A stretch of DNA of 42,943 nucleotides from Methanocalculus sp. Lineage in GTDB: Archaea > Halobacteriota > Methanomicrobia > Methanomicrobiales > Methanocorpusculaceae. The position numbers were made by a program, and so were the translations under genes. A model generated the notes under the pieces. That model worked only from the letters and a program-made list of their open reading frames with translations. It made no database searches and was not told where the DNA came from. Within the stretch, counting starts at the first letter, position 1; each line of letters begins with the position of its first letter. This document shows, piece by piece, positions 1 to 8,139 of the stretch. The stretch is from positions 1 through 42,943 of the forward strand of contig DUKV01000029.1 in the NCBI GenBank assembly GCA_013329165.1. Reading direction: 5' to 3'.

Positions 1-143
1 CTCAATTTTGATCGGAGATACTGATCAAGCCGATGAAACTATTTAGACTGTAAGAAAGGGTGAACAGATACTTTTACCTCAGATCAGTGTGAGTAAAGGT
101 GCTATGGAGGGGATGACGTCTGGATATAAGGGAAGATGATGAG

Positions 144-656
144 ATGGAAGTTCTCCAGAGGAGGGTGCTACGGGATGGGAAGAGCATCAATATTCTGGTC
201 GAACAGCTCAACCATGTCAGTATCCCGTACCGGGTGAAGGCAGCAACCGAACTTGGAAAGATTCACCACCCACATGCAGCTGCGGCCCTGATCCGATCCC
301 TCTCCGATCCAGAGAGTGATGTCGTCTTTGTGGTGATCAAGTCACTTGGTGCGATCGGAGATCCGGTTGCAGTCGAGCCACTGATCAGCTGCCTTGACGG
401 GGCTGACCGCTGGGTTCGCCGGGGTGTGGCAGCGGCGCTTGGAGATATCCGGGACTCCCGTGCAATCCTTCCCCTCTCGGGACTGCTTGGGGATGAGCGG
501 GCTGAGGTGCGGGCAGCTGCCGCTGAAGCGCTCGGGAAGATCGGTGATCCGGCTGTTGCAGAGCTGATCCGACCCCTGCTCAACGATAAGAAGGATATCG
601 TGCAGGATGCCGCATGGGAGGCACTCAGGGTGCTCTCTGAAAGAACGGAGGGGTGA
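144..656 (+). CDS. HEAT-repeat protein
   Basis: A 170-residue soluble protein built almost wholly of HEAT / PBS-lyase-type helical repeats. At least four units are visible, each with the pattern 'VR-AAAEALGKIGDP-AV-PLI-LL-D'; clear examples lie near residues 33-60, 64-90, 95-121 and 126-152. Such repeats form a right-handed solenoid for protein-protein contact; in archaea they are often of unknown partner. There is no signal peptide or membrane segment. The ATG at 144 follows a purine-rich GGAAG stretch. The flanking DNA is not obviously in operon with it: the next gene is on the other strand. Specific function is not predictable. Confidence 0.8.
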   Translation: MEVLQRRVLRDGKSINILVEQLNHVSIPYRVKAATELGKIHHPHAAAALIRSLSDPESDVVFVVIKSLGAIGDPVAVEPLISCLDGADRWVRRGVAAALGDIRDSRAILPLSGLLGDERAEVRAAAAEALGKIGDPAVAELIRPLLNDKKDIVQDAAWEALRVLSERTEG

Positions 657-744
657 GTGGCAGGGCGCGTTAATTTCGTTTGTTTCCCCCAATGAGCTTT
701 GAATGGAACCAATTCTGGCGCGACAGCACCATAATCCTCATTGC

Positions 745-830
745 GGGGCGATCAGCCCCTCCTGGTGACCGCAGGTTGCCCACCCCGACGGCAAAAGGGG
801 GGAGGCGATGCCCCCTGGAACCAGGAAGGG
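745..830. other. Folded intergenic element, possible structured RNA
   Basis: The 657-907 gene-free stretch holds a compact nested fold. An outer helix pairs 757-766 with 820-830 (10 bp, one bulged A at 826). Inside it lie a 5-bp hairpin TTGCC/GGCAA (776-780 with 790-794) and a GGGGG/CCCCC hairpin (797-801 with 811-815), giving a three-way junction. An alternative GGGGC/GCCCC hairpin (745-749 with 755-759) competes with the outer helix, as in a switch. No G-T pairs reveal the strand. It may be a small RNA, a 3' element of the DUF1894 transcript or a transposon relic; I recognise no family. Confidence 0.35.
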
Positions 831-842
831 TCGGAGCAGGAG

Positions 843-880
843 ATAAAAGAAAAGGAAGGGTCAGTGTAGGGGTGCTGACC
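843..880 (-). terminator. Hairpin plus T-rich terminator after DUF1894
   Basis: Reading the minus strand just beyond the DUF1894 stop, a 6-bp hairpin (GGTCAG/CTGACC, 859-864 with 875-880, 10-nt loop) is followed by a pyrimidine/T-rich run across 843-858. This fits an archaeal terminator for the DUF1890-DUF1894 pair. Confidence 0.5.
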
Positions 881-907
881 AGTTACTTAGTAAAAATATT
901 GGATATT

Positions 908-1195
908 TCACGGCTTCCGTCTCGCATTTGCCCGTACATACGCTGCCCCTTCCTCATCCTGCACCCGGAGGAGGTATGTCCCAAAACAAGGCTTTGTGTA
1001 GGGAAGGATCACCGTATCCCCTCCTTCAATGGCAAGTGCAATCGGGGGCACTCCGATCATCCGTTTCTCAAAGAGGAGGAATCCGGGGTCAACATAATAG
1101 ACCTCGGTATAGTGTTTCTCGATATATGCCCGGATCTCTTTAAAGGAGGTATATTCCAGGATCACCTCATACCCAAGGTTCTCTACACAGCTCAT
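908..1195 (-). CDS. DUF1894 methanogen protein, copy 1
   Basis: A 95-residue protein of the DUF1894 family, which is confined to methanogens and has no assigned reaction. The core pattern GYEV-(x)n-YVEKH-EVYYVDPGF-FEKR-IGVPPIAL is shared with copy 2 at 21275-21559. The open frame runs upstream to 1309, but the ATG at 1195 aligns with the start of copy 2 (M-x-C-V-E-x-LGYE) and follows a GGGG-containing leader, so I use it. It lies downstream of DUF1890 on the same strand with about 154 bp between them, whereas copy 2 overlaps its partner. Neighbouring Ubl, NcsA and E1 genes hint at a sulfur-transfer setting, which is inference. Confidence 0.75.
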   Translation of the reverse strand: MSCVENLGYEVILEYTSFKEIRAYIEKHYTEVYYVDPGFLLFEKRMIGVPPIALAIEGGDTVILPYTKPCFGTYLLRVQDEEGAAYVRANARRKP

Positions 1196-1349
1196 GATGT
1201 GACATCCCCTGGTTTTTTCATCCACCTGAGACCAGAAAGAACACTCTCTGATGCTATTTGCTCCAGAGGCTTCTTCCAGACAGGCATGGTAGAGCTGATC
1301 TTCTTCCACACTCTCATGAATCGTACCGGCTCCAGTGCGCGTACTGCTC

Positions 1350-1814
1350 TCATCGCTTCTCCCACCCCATCACCTGATCGAGTTTTCTTCTGAGTTTGGC
1401 GGGGTTATGGACTGCCACCTCCATGATGAGATCGCAGGAGCAATCAAGATCTCCGGACAGGGCTTCTGCATCCCTCCCAAAGATCAAGACAACAAGACGT
1501 CCGGGGAAGAGGAAACGGATCGTCGATGCATACGAGATCCCGGCATCGTTATGGATGAAGGCCACGATCAGATCCGGCTGCCGTACCTTCTGTGAGAGTT
1601 CATCGATACACTTTTCGAGCACCATAAGCTCTCTGATATACATCTTTTTGGGATCTGAGATCCTGAGCAGATTCAGAACTGAGGGGTTGCCTGCGATAGT
1701 GAGTGTGAATCCATCATCATTGAGCCGGTCTGCTGCATAGAGAGCAAGCGCCTGCTGGACAGGAACCTCGGGACAGCCAAGAACAATCAGTGCCTCTTTT
1801 GCCGTTTTTTCCAT
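1350..1814 (-). CDS. DUF1890 methanogen protein, copy 1
   Basis: A 154-residue protein of the methanogen family DUF1890 (MTH777-type Rossmann-like fold). Visible landmarks are LIVLGCPEVPVQQALALYAADRL at residues about 9-31, an SDPKK motif, HNDAGISYA-T-R-LF, and HNPxKLRxKxD near the C-terminus. The frame is open to 1982, but the ATG at 1814 has a strong GGAGG leader 6 nt upstream and matches the start of copy 2 (21559-22008); the longer form has no support. The conserved Cys in LGCPE could be functional. It is divergent from a ubiquitin-like sulfur carrier gene. No reaction is known for the family. Confidence 0.8.
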   Translation of the reverse strand: MEKTAKEALIVLGCPEVPVQQALALYAADRLNDDGFTLTIAGNPSVLNLLRISDPKKMYIRELMVLEKCIDELSQKVRQPDLIVAFIHNDAGISYASTIRFLFPGRLVVLIFGRDAEALSGDLDCSCDLIMEVAVHNPAKLRRKLDQVMGWEKR

Positions 1815-2026
1815 TATTTCCTCCTGTGATGCCACTCCCTGGCTGAGCATAACGCGAGATTGCTTTTCTGCGATACGTGAGGGCATAACGTTCACAGTTG
1901 CCTTGGTGCTTCTGATGGATAAACGATGCTGATCCCGGGGTGATGATTCAGTCAGATATGTCGGAGGAGATGTGAACGTCATCCATCAGGAGCTTTATGG
2001 TGCTGTGTGATCCAGATTAATAGAGA

Positions 2027-2221
2027 ATGCAGGTGATTCTCCCCGATAAAAGCCGCCATACCCTTCCGCAAGATCCACAGGATATTCGCGGGATTCTGCT
2101 TAAGTTTGGCTGCAACCCAACAAGTGTGATCGTGATCAGGAATGGAATTGTTGTGCCTGAAGATTTTACTGCTCGTGAGGATGATGAGATCAGAATTATA
2201 TCTGTTTCCCATGGCGGATGA
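2027..2221 (+). CDS. ThiS/SAMP-like ubiquitin-fold sulfur carrier
   Basis: A 64-residue beta-grasp protein ending in Gly-Gly (SVSHGG), the hallmark of ThiS, MoaD and archaeal SAMP proteins. The terminal glycine is adenylated by an E1-like enzyme and then carries sulfur as a thiocarboxylate. The sequence shows the ThiS-like turn NGIVVPED and the acidic EDDEIRIISV strand before the tail. The next two plus-strand genes are an NcsA/TtuA tRNA thiolase and a ThiF-like E1, exactly the partners expected, so a role as sulfur donor for tRNA 2-thiouridine is the best inference. Thiamine synthesis is an alternative. The gene starts at the ATG just after a short AT-rich leader. Confidence 0.8.
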   Translation: MQVILPDKSRHTLPQDPQDIRGILLKFGCNPTSVIVIRNGIVVPEDFTAREDDEIRIISVSHGG

Positions 2222-2298
2222 AGTAGAGCCGATTCTATTATTGAAACCAGTGAGGTTATGAGATCGTCTGTTATATGTGGAAAGAGTGAGGAGAAGAG

Positions 2299-3288
2299 AT
2301 GATCAACAGCAACGGAGTTGATGGCCGAAATGAATCCTGCTCCCACTGCACGAAGACTGCTGTTGTCCGGCTCACCGATCCCGACCGCCGCCTCTGTGCA
2401 GAGCATTTCATCAGTGATTGTGAAGAACGGGTGCGAAGAGCGATTCAAAGGGAGAGAATGATTTCAGATTCCGATCGGATCGCAGTCGGCCTCTCGGGTG
2501 GAAAGGACAGTACAGCTCTTCTGAGGATCCTCTCCCGGATTTTCTCTTCCTGTGATGATGATGCATCTTCAGAGACAGATGCCTCAGAAAACGGTGCAAC
2601 CAGACCCACCGCAGATCTTGTTGCTATAACTATTGACGAGGGGATCGCAGGGTATCGTGAGGAGACGATGGAGGCAGCAGCTGCACTCGTCAGTCGATTC
2701 AGAATCCCACAGCAGATCATCAGTTTTCGTGAACTCTTTGGATCCGATCTCGATGACCTGCTCAAAGGGCGCGAAGAGGAGGCATGCACCGTCTGCGGGG
2801 TGCTCAGGAGGCGGGCGCTCCTTGAAGGTGCCCGGCGTGCAGGTGCGACGAAGATTGCAACCGGCCATAACCTGGATGATGAGGCACAGTCAGTTCTTAT
2901 GAACCTGCTCCGGGGTGATCTTCCCCGGCTGGTTATGGATACTGCATCCGGATACCCGGACTGTTTCATTCCCCGGATAAAACCGCTCCTTCCACTCTCA
3001 GAGAAAGAGATAGTCGTCTACCTGGTGGTACAGGGGGCATTTACGGATCTCCCCGAATGCCCATATGCCCACACTGCACTCCGGGGGGAGGTGCGGGAGA
3101 TGCTCAGCTCTCTTGAGGTGCAGTATCCCGGGACGCGGCAGAGGTTAATCTCTGCACGCGATGATGTACGGGAGATCATCAGTCCAGATGAAACAGGGCT
3201 GCAGGGGGAAGGAGCGGTGACCCGGTGCCGTCGTTGCGGTGAGATCTGTAGCGGAGAGATTTGTGCTGTCTGCCGGGTGCTTGAATAG
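2299..3288 (+). CDS. ncsA: tRNA 2-thiolation enzyme NcsA/TtuA/Ctu1 family
   Basis: A 329-residue PP-loop ATPase that activates a tRNA uridine and replaces its 2-oxygen with sulfur. An N-terminal zinc finger is formed by C14, C17, C33 and H36. The PP-loop SGGKDS is at 66-71. C163 and C166 (CTVC) plus C254 (PECPYAH) match the three Cys that bind a catalytic [4Fe-4S] cluster in TtuA. GHNLDDEAQS (189-198) is the typical second nucleotide motif. A C-terminal CxxC pair forms a second zinc ribbon. The ATG at 2299 follows GTGAGGAG. It sits between a Ubl sulfur carrier and an E1-like gene, supporting Ubl-dependent thiolation in the cytoplasm. Confidence 0.9.
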   Translation: MINSNGVDGRNESCSHCTKTAVVRLTDPDRRLCAEHFISDCEERVRRAIQRERMISDSDRIAVGLSGGKDSTALLRILSRIFSSCDDDASSETDASENGATRPTADLVAITIDEGIAGYREETMEAAAALVSRFRIPQQIISFRELFGSDLDDLLKGREEEACTVCGVLRRRALLEGARRAGATKIATGHNLDDEAQSVLMNLLRGDLPRLVMDTASGYPDCFIPRIKPLLPLSEKEIVVYLVVQGAFTDLPECPYAHTALRGEVREMLSSLEVQYPGTRQRLISARDDVREIISPDETGLQGEGAVTRCRRCGEICSGEICAVCRVLE

Positions 3289-3409
3289 GTGATATTGGTG
3301 GTTGAGAAGTCGGATTGGAAAGAGATGAAGATATGATGACTATTCTTGAGTGATAAGAAGAGAGATAAGAGAGAATCACCAAAGAGATTTTAAATAGGAG
3401 TAAAAAGCC

Positions 3410-4141
3410 GTGCTTTCACCAGACGAACAGAGACGCTACTCGCGCCAGATCATGCTCTTTGGCGAAGAAGGGCAGGAGAAGCTAAAAGATGCCACCATCT
3501 TCATCGCAGGAGCCGGCGGTCTGGGCTCACCGATTGCACTCTATCTCGCAGCAGCAGGAGTCGGAAAGATCATCATCGCGGACAATGATCTCGTTGAGCT
3601 CTCGAATTTAAACCGCCAGATTGTCCACTCCACCCCGGATATTGGGGAAAGGAAGAGTGAATCGGCACGGCAGAAGATGGGGGCGATCAATCCCGGGATC
3701 ATCATAGAGGGACATCATGGAACCATTGATTCTGAGAATATCTCCACGTTGATCAAAGATACCGATGGGATTGTGGATGCAATGGATAACTTCGAGACAC
3801 GATACATCCTGAATAAAGCAGCATATGAGAAGAAGATCCCCCTCTTCCATGGAGGAATCCATGGATTCTCCGGCCAGGCAACAACGATTATCCCCGGCAG
3901 GACTGCCTGCCTCAGGTGCATCTTCCCTCATGCCCCGCCGAAAGAGACGTTTCCTGTGCTTGGAACAACTGCCGGATTCATCGGAGTCCTGCAGGCAAAC
4001 GAGGTCATAAAATACCTGATCGGAACAGGTGAACTCCTCGAAAACCGCCTCCTCCTCTGGGATGGCGAGAGGGCGGAACTCGATACAATAGAGGTTGAGA
4101 AGAATCCGTCCTGCCCGATCTGTGGAAATAATGGTGAATAG
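3410..4141 (+). CDS. ThiF/MoeB/HesA E1-like adenylyltransferase, copy 1
   Basis: A 243-residue E1-superfamily enzyme that adenylates the C-terminal Gly of ubiquitin-like sulfur carriers. It shows the N-terminal YSRQI-LFG-EGQ signature (10-21), the nucleotide loop GAGGLGS (34-40), the LSNLNRQ motif (64-70) and the DNF-TRY-LN region. Zinc ligands are CLRC in the middle and CPIC at the C-terminus. The start is GTG, preceded by TAGGAG. There is no rhodanese domain. It is a paralogue of the E1 at 23300-24052. Its likely substrate is the Ubl encoded at 2027, and possibly the MoaD-like protein at 28745. Confidence 0.9.
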   Translation: MLSPDEQRRYSRQIMLFGEEGQEKLKDATIFIAGAGGLGSPIALYLAAAGVGKIIIADNDLVELSNLNRQIVHSTPDIGERKSESARQKMGAINPGIIIEGHHGTIDSENISTLIKDTDGIVDAMDNFETRYILNKAAYEKKIPLFHGGIHGFSGQATTIIPGRTACLRCIFPHAPPKETFPVLGTTAGFIGVLQANEVIKYLIGTGELLENRLLLWDGERAELDTIEVEKNPSCPICGNNGE

Positions 4142-4218
4142 GCAGGCGTATACACTCTCACGAGAAAATTTTACCAATAAACAAAAGAAACAGACCATAA
4201 CAATCAGGTGATAAACAG

Positions 4219-5079
4219 ATGCCAGATCAACAGGACGAGCATATCATTGAGGCCAGCGGCCGGGCACGGATCGTGATCAGAAATGGAATGGTAGTGGAGG
4301 TGGGAGATCCGCTCATCCGTGACTGCCCCCTTGCAAAGCGGTTCGCATACCCGATCCCGGAGATGACAAAAGAGCAAATCGGCGCAAACATCACCCACCG
4401 GATACAGGCATTTGGGATGTGCACTCCGGATCGGGAGGTGCTGGATGATCGGGAGTTTGTCGGGTTCGGGGCATCCGAGATCATCAGCTTCGGGATGAGG
4501 GCGGGCATGCTGGATGCCGCAGTCATCGCCTGTGATGGAGCAGGAACCGTTATCACACCAACACCCTCTCTCGTCCAGGGGATCGGCGGCAGGATGTCAG
4601 GGCTCGTCTCCACCACCCCGTATCCATCGGTCATCCGGAGGATCGAGGAAGCAGGCGGTATCGTTGTCTATCCCGAAACAGGAGCGATAGATCAGGTGGG
4701 CGGGGCTGCACGGGCGATCGCAGAGGGATTCACAGGAATCGCCACCACCGTGGCACTTCCAGAGGATGCAGAGGCGATCCGGGGCCTGTACCCGAATGTC
4801 CTGATCATCGGCGTCCACACAACCGGCCTGACAGTAGATGAGGCGCAGGCACTCGTAGAGGCAGCTGACCTGGTGACGGCCTGCGCATCCGGACCAATCA
4901 GGGAGATCGCAGGTGTCCGGGCACTCATCCAGGCAGGTGTCTCGGTGCCGGTCTTTGCCATGACAGAGAAGGGAAAGGAGATCCTTATTGAGAAGATCCG
5001 GCAGTCTGATGAGCCGGTCTTAATCAAGCCGACAAAGCTTCCGGCAGGCGGCGGCATCCAGCCGGAGCCGCTGATCTGA
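4219..5079 (+). CDS. Methanogenesis marker protein 8 (DUF2099)
   Basis: A 286-residue protein of the DUF2099 family, known as methanogenesis marker 8 because it occurs in essentially all methanogens and hardly elsewhere. The family has no firmly assigned reaction, though it is suspected to act in coenzyme or methyl-coenzyme M reductase maturation. Visible features are the N-terminal small beta motif (ARIVIRNGMVVEVG), C75-type FGMCTPDRE, and long Gly/Ala-rich Rossmann-like stretches (VIACDGAGTVI, IIGVHTTGL). The ATG at 4219 is preceded by GGTGATAA. It follows the E1 gene by about 77 bp and may be co-transcribed with the sulfur-carrier block. Confidence 0.85.
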   Translation: MPDQQDEHIIEASGRARIVIRNGMVVEVGDPLIRDCPLAKRFAYPIPEMTKEQIGANITHRIQAFGMCTPDREVLDDREFVGFGASEIISFGMRAGMLDAAVIACDGAGTVITPTPSLVQGIGGRMSGLVSTTPYPSVIRRIEEAGGIVVYPETGAIDQVGGAARAIAEGFTGIATTVALPEDAEAIRGLYPNVLIIGVHTTGLTVDEAQALVEAADLVTACASGPIREIAGVRALIQAGVSVPVFAMTEKGKEILIEKIRQSDEPVLIKPTKLPAGGGIQPEPLI

Positions 5080-5085
5080 GGAGAA

Positions 5086-5718
5086 TCACTCTGGTTTCAG
5101 GTGCTCGTTTCTGAACCGGACGAGCTCTTCACAGAACTCCCCGAGATAGTCGTCCATCGAGAGGCTCCCTTCCTGGAAGGCACACTCTCCCTCCTCGATC
5201 ACCTTGTTGATGATATCCCGGGTCGGGAGGATGAGGTCGATTGAGACACCGGCCTGCTCAGCTCCACGGATCAGGGCCTCCCGGAAGATCCCAAGGCAGT
5301 AGGCGATCCTGTACCGGTAGACACCTTTCGTCTTGGCAAGGTACCCGGCAACGCGGCCGGTCTCGATCCTGAGGAAGTCGTCAAGGACCTTCTGGTCTTT
5401 GCACTTGCCGAGCATGTACTTGTAATGGGCATAGGGGTACATCTCCTCAAGTTCGGAGGGGACGATTCCACATGTCCCAAAGACAATGATATGGTACTGA
5501 TCGTCTGAAAAAACCTGCGATATGACCATCCTGATCAGCTGGTGGCTCGGGCTGGTGCTATAGGGTTTCCGCATCGCACAGGGGAGGAAGATCCCGATAT
5601 CCTTTGGTTCGACATCATACTCATCGATGATGTAGCGGTAGGACCGTTCAAACTCCGGCAGGTAGAAAGGGGGATCGGTAAGGAGGGGCTTTTTGGATGG
5701 GGTGGTGTTGCCGCCCAT
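5086..5718 (-). CDS. DUF5591 protein, archaeosine synthase-like domain
   Basis: A 210-residue protein matching the DUF5591 module found in the C-terminal half of archaeal tRNA-guanine transglycosylase-like proteins and of archaeosine synthase ArcS. The diagnostic motif PCAMRKPYSTSPSH near residues 46-59 resembles the ArcS motif PC-x3-KPYS that is needed for lysine transfer to preQ0. The protein here stands alone, without the TGT or PUA domains, so either the other half is a separate gene elsewhere or it acts on another substrate. It converges tail-to-tail with marker 8, with 6 bp between stops. No strong ribosome site precedes the ATG. Confidence 0.7.
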   Translation of the reverse strand: MGGNTTPSKKPLLTDPPFYLPEFERSYRYIIDEYDVEPKDIGIFLPCAMRKPYSTSPSHQLIRMVISQVFSDDQYHIIVFGTCGIVPSELEEMYPYAHYKYMLGKCKDQKVLDDFLRIETGRVAGYLAKTKGVYRYRIAYCLGIFREALIRGAEQAGVSIDLILPTRDIINKVIEEGECAFQEGSLSMDDYLGEFCEELVRFRNEHLKPE

Positions 5719-5973
5719 GGTTGTCTCATAGACATTGGTTGTGGAGGAGGATGAAGGCTGCGGATAGGGTATCGCCGGATCAGGGGAGGAAAGAGAGGGG
5801 GAGAGAAGATGGTAGCGGGGTTCTGACCAGCTGCTGAATGAAAACGAGTACTATTTTCAGAAGATTCGTTCCGTCATCTCAGATACCTGCGCCATCCCTC
5901 GGGACACAATATTTCTTCATAAGGGAGAGACTCAGGATTATCTTTGATGAAAACCTGATAATCAATTACAGAA

Positions 5974-5983
5974 GATATATATT
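5974..5983 (+). promoter_or_regulatory. TATA box for the zinc-ribbon gene
   Basis: GATATATATT lies about 25-30 bp ahead of the ATG at 6006, with no ribosome site between them, so the transcript is expected to be nearly leaderless. The rest of 5719-6005 holds no gene I can support. Confidence 0.5.
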
Positions 5984-6005
5984 CGTAAAGAACCGAACAT
6001 CATTC

Positions 6006-6146
6006 ATGTCAATCAAATGTGGTGACAAGCCCGGAGAGGGCAGGTATGTATGCAAGAAATGTGGAAAGTCGATCACCCTTGCAAGCAAAGACGAGGCAAT
6101 CTACCCCTGCCCGGTCTGTCAGTTCTGCGAATATCGTCAGGGTTGA
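6006..6146 (+). CDS. Small zinc-ribbon protein
   Basis: A 46-residue protein with the zinc-ribbon pattern CKKCGKS and CPVCQFCEY, giving four or five cysteines able to bind one metal. Such mini-ribbons are common in methanogens and their targets are unknown. The open frame extends back to 5838, but the upstream part is unlike a protein and the TATA box at 5974-5983 places the transcript start just before this ATG. No ribosome site is visible, as expected for a near-leaderless archaeal mRNA. Confidence 0.7.
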   Translation: MSIKCGDKPGEGRYVCKKCGKSITLASKDEAIYPCPVCQFCEYRQG

Positions 6147-6234
6147 TCCAGGCAGAACGTATCAGAACCAACACCCATTTTTAACTCAGGTCCACTCCGG
6201 AAGAGCTGTATCCAGCAGATAGAAGGCAGATGGG

Positions 6235-6495
6235 TCAGCGATATGAATTATACCACTGCTCATATTCCTTATGATCTGCAAAACAGTGGAGAATATACAG
6301 AGTTTCTTCATGAATCTCATATATAATCCGTGCCTGTCGCGTCACCTTCTCACCATGAGAGGGGATACCATACCTCAAATGACGGCGGGGAGGCATGGAT
6401 TGTATCTTTTCGAAATGTGAGAGGAAGAGATGCTGAAGATCGTTTGGTAGCCTTTCAAACTCTTTTCGTGCAGCATCAAGGAAGAGGATCTCCAT
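6235..6495 (-). CDS. RelE/ParE-family toxin
   Basis: An 86-residue protein with the RelE/ParE superfamily layout: an N-terminal strand and helix (ILFLDAARKEFERLP), a central basic hairpin (RRHLRYG) and the C-terminal strands RQARIIYEI and LYILHCFADHKEY. Proteins of this fold cleave mRNA on ribosomes or block gyrase. It sits 4 bp after a ribbon-helix-helix gene on the same strand, the standard antitoxin-toxin order. Fold and gene order support a type II toxin; its target cannot be told from sequence. Confidence 0.8.
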   Translation of the reverse strand: MEILFLDAARKEFERLPNDLQHLFLSHFEKIQSMPPRRHLRYGIPSHGEKVTRQARIIYEIHEETLYILHCFADHKEYEQWYNSYR

Positions 6496-6499
6496 TCGA

Positions 6500-6736
6500 T
6501 CACTTCGTAATGAGCCGTCTCATCTCATCCAGAGAGGTGAGAGGAGTTGTTCCGGCCAGAACCTCACCCATCTCTATGGAAACCCCTCTGTGAACCAGTA
6601 GCAACTCTTCCTCTTCAATCATCCTTTCATATGCGAGTATAGCCTGACGAATAACCTCCGTCTGATTCCCCGCATATCCCTTATCGATGATCCTACGGAT
6701 CGCCTCTTCATATGGTCTTCCAATATTAATGTTCAT
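6500..6736 (-). CDS. Ribbon-helix-helix antitoxin
   Basis: A 78-residue protein with an N-terminal beta strand (MNINIGRPYEEAI), a ribbon-helix-helix core ending in NQTEVIRQAILAYE, and a polar C-terminal tail that would bind the toxin. I chose the ATG at 6736, which has GGTGATC 5 nt upstream, over the longer frame to 6763. RHH antitoxins neutralise the toxin and repress their own promoter. The partner toxin follows after 4 bp. Confidence 0.8.
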   Translation of the reverse strand: MNINIGRPYEEAIRRIIDKGYAGNQTEVIRQAILAYERMIEEEELLLVHRGVSIEMGEVLAGTTPLTSLDEMRRLITK

Positions 6737-7041
6737 AGAGATCACCCTTACGCGTATAATCAATGTATATTCAATAATATATTAATTGATCATTAATCTT
6801 GCAGGGAGAAGGATCCGGCACACCATTCGGATCGGCCATCACAAAAATATTCTCCATGATGAGCCCATCAAACCACCGATCTGACTTATAAACCCTCCCC
6901 ATTTTTCCGGCATTCTGCGCGCTTCTGACAGATCCCGTCAATTTATCTGTTATTATCCTCATTTTTCCTGGTCATCCCAACTTTTTCGCACCCCCAAGAG
7001 GGTTTTTCGTCAGGTTTATATACTCAGCGTACGACTGGCTC
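6737..7041. promoter_or_regulatory. Promoters of the toxin-antitoxin pair and the transposase
   Basis: This 305-bp stretch holds no supported gene. Near the antitoxin it is very AT-rich, with a minus-strand TATA-like region around 6770-6782 and an inverted repeat at 6781-6797 (ATTAA-TTGATCA-TTAAT) that could be the antitoxin operator. On the plus strand TTTATATA at about 7015-7022 lies 24 bp before the transposase ATG, implying a leaderless transcript. A 192-bp open frame at 6771-6962 on the minus strand has no recognisable features. Confidence 0.4.
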
Positions 7042-8139
7042 ATGGACTCCAGCATTGAGTTCTCGGAAAAAGCAGGTCGAATTAAAGAGATTGAACAGGG
7101 AACCTCTATCTCAGAATCCCTGAGTTCATCGTATCTGCACACAATCGCACAGAAACTTGAACACGAATACTACCCCACAGGAAGCACCAGATTCCGGTAT
7201 CCGGTTCATCTCCTGCTGAAACTCCTCATCATCAAGTGTTTCAGGAAACAATCCTATGCCCGGACAATTCATCTCCTGACAGAGGAGGATTGTTTTCATC
7301 TTGGGGCACAATTGGGCGAAGATGGTTACATCTTACCCAATTCCGCCACACTCCACTACTTCGTGAAATACCGTCTTGGAGTCGATGGGATGAAACGGCT
7401 CATGCATCTTGTTGGTGAGGCAATTCTTCTCTGGGCACAGGATGAGATGGTCGGTATCATTGATTCAACTCCGATTGAAGCTTCCCGGTACGACAAATAT
7501 GCTCCGTTTCATCCTCACTACTCGGTGAAGATGGATAAAGCGCATATCTTCCATCTGGGACCATACCCTCTTGCAATGGTCTACTCGTATGGAACCGACG
7601 CTGATCCATCTCATCTTCTGCCTCTTCTTAAAAGGGTGAAGGCATTGAATCCACAGCTCACCAATGTGCTGCTTGATGCAGGATATGACTCATTTGAGGC
7701 ACATGCCCAGGTCTGGTATCATCTGAATGCCCGACCCTGCATCGATATCCGGGAAGGAGCAGTTCTCCAGAATGAAGGAAATGTAGACAGAATCAGACAC
7801 TGGGTCAACAAGCTCTGGAGAGCAGGGGGAGATATCCACGCTCCCCTGGCTCAACAGTTGAGATTCCTCTTCCAGAACGGAAGAGTGGAACAGGTCGGAA
7901 TGCATTTCCGAAACAAGAATCTTCTCGACCCAGAATTCTCAGCACTCATGCGAAGCCGTGGAGAGTGTGAACGGGTACATGCCCGGATTAAGGCATCGGT
8001 TACCTTTCACCTCAGGAGGATTCAGCATGAAAGCCGGGAACTCTATATGATCCTCAACTTTGTTGTTTATCAAATGCTCCTCCTGATAGGGATGCGTGCC
8101 GGGGTGAAGAACCCAACACACCTGAGTGCCCTGGTCTGA
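7042..8139 (+). CDS. IS5/IS1182-like DDE transposase
   Basis: A 365-residue transposase that appears full length. The N-terminal part (residues about 50-80, FRYPVHLLLKLLIIK) resembles the DUF772 domain of IS5/IS1182 enzymes. Candidate catalytic acids are Asp in GIIDSTPIE (about 139), Asp in LLDAGYDS (about 212) and Glu in RGECERVHARIK (about 312), the last with the typical basic helix. The frame is intact, so the element may still be active. I could not find convincing terminal inverted repeats or a target duplication, so element borders are not given. It is adjacent to the toxin-antitoxin pair, marking this as an accessory island. Confidence 0.85.
   Translation: MDSSIEFSEKAGRIKEIEQGTSISESLSSSYLHTIAQKLEHEYYPTGSTRFRYPVHLLLKLLIIKCFRKQSYARTIHLLTEEDCFHLGAQLGEDGYILPNSATLHYFVKYRLGVDGMKRLMHLVGEAILLWAQDEMVGIIDSTPIEASRYDKYAPFHPHYSVKMDKAHIFHLGPYPLAMVYSYGTDADPSHLLPLLKRVKALNPQLTNVLLDAGYDSFEAHAQVWYHLNARPCIDIREGAVLQNEGNVDRIRHWVNKLWRAGGDIHAPLAQQLRFLFQNGRVEQVGMHFRNKNLLDPEFSALMRSRGECERVHARIKASVTFHLRRIQHESRELYMILNFVVYQMLLLIGMRAGVKNPTHLSALV

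Noticed and set aside
797..825. Possible fluoride riboswitch (GGCGATG)
   Set aside because: The required following motif and pseudoknot partners are missing and no fluoride exporter is downstream.
760..840. Resemblance of GGTGACC, CAGGTTGCC and GGAGCAGG to SRP RNA segments
   Set aside because: The order and the helix-8 tetraloop core of SRP RNA are absent and the region is too short for an archaeal 7S RNA.
680..1393. 237-codon plus-strand open frame
   Set aside because: It runs across the structured element and antisense to DUF1894, and its product has no recognisable domain.
1815..1982. 56-residue N-terminal extension of DUF1890 copy 1
   Set aside because: Strong GGAGG before the ATG at 1814 and the matching start of copy 2.
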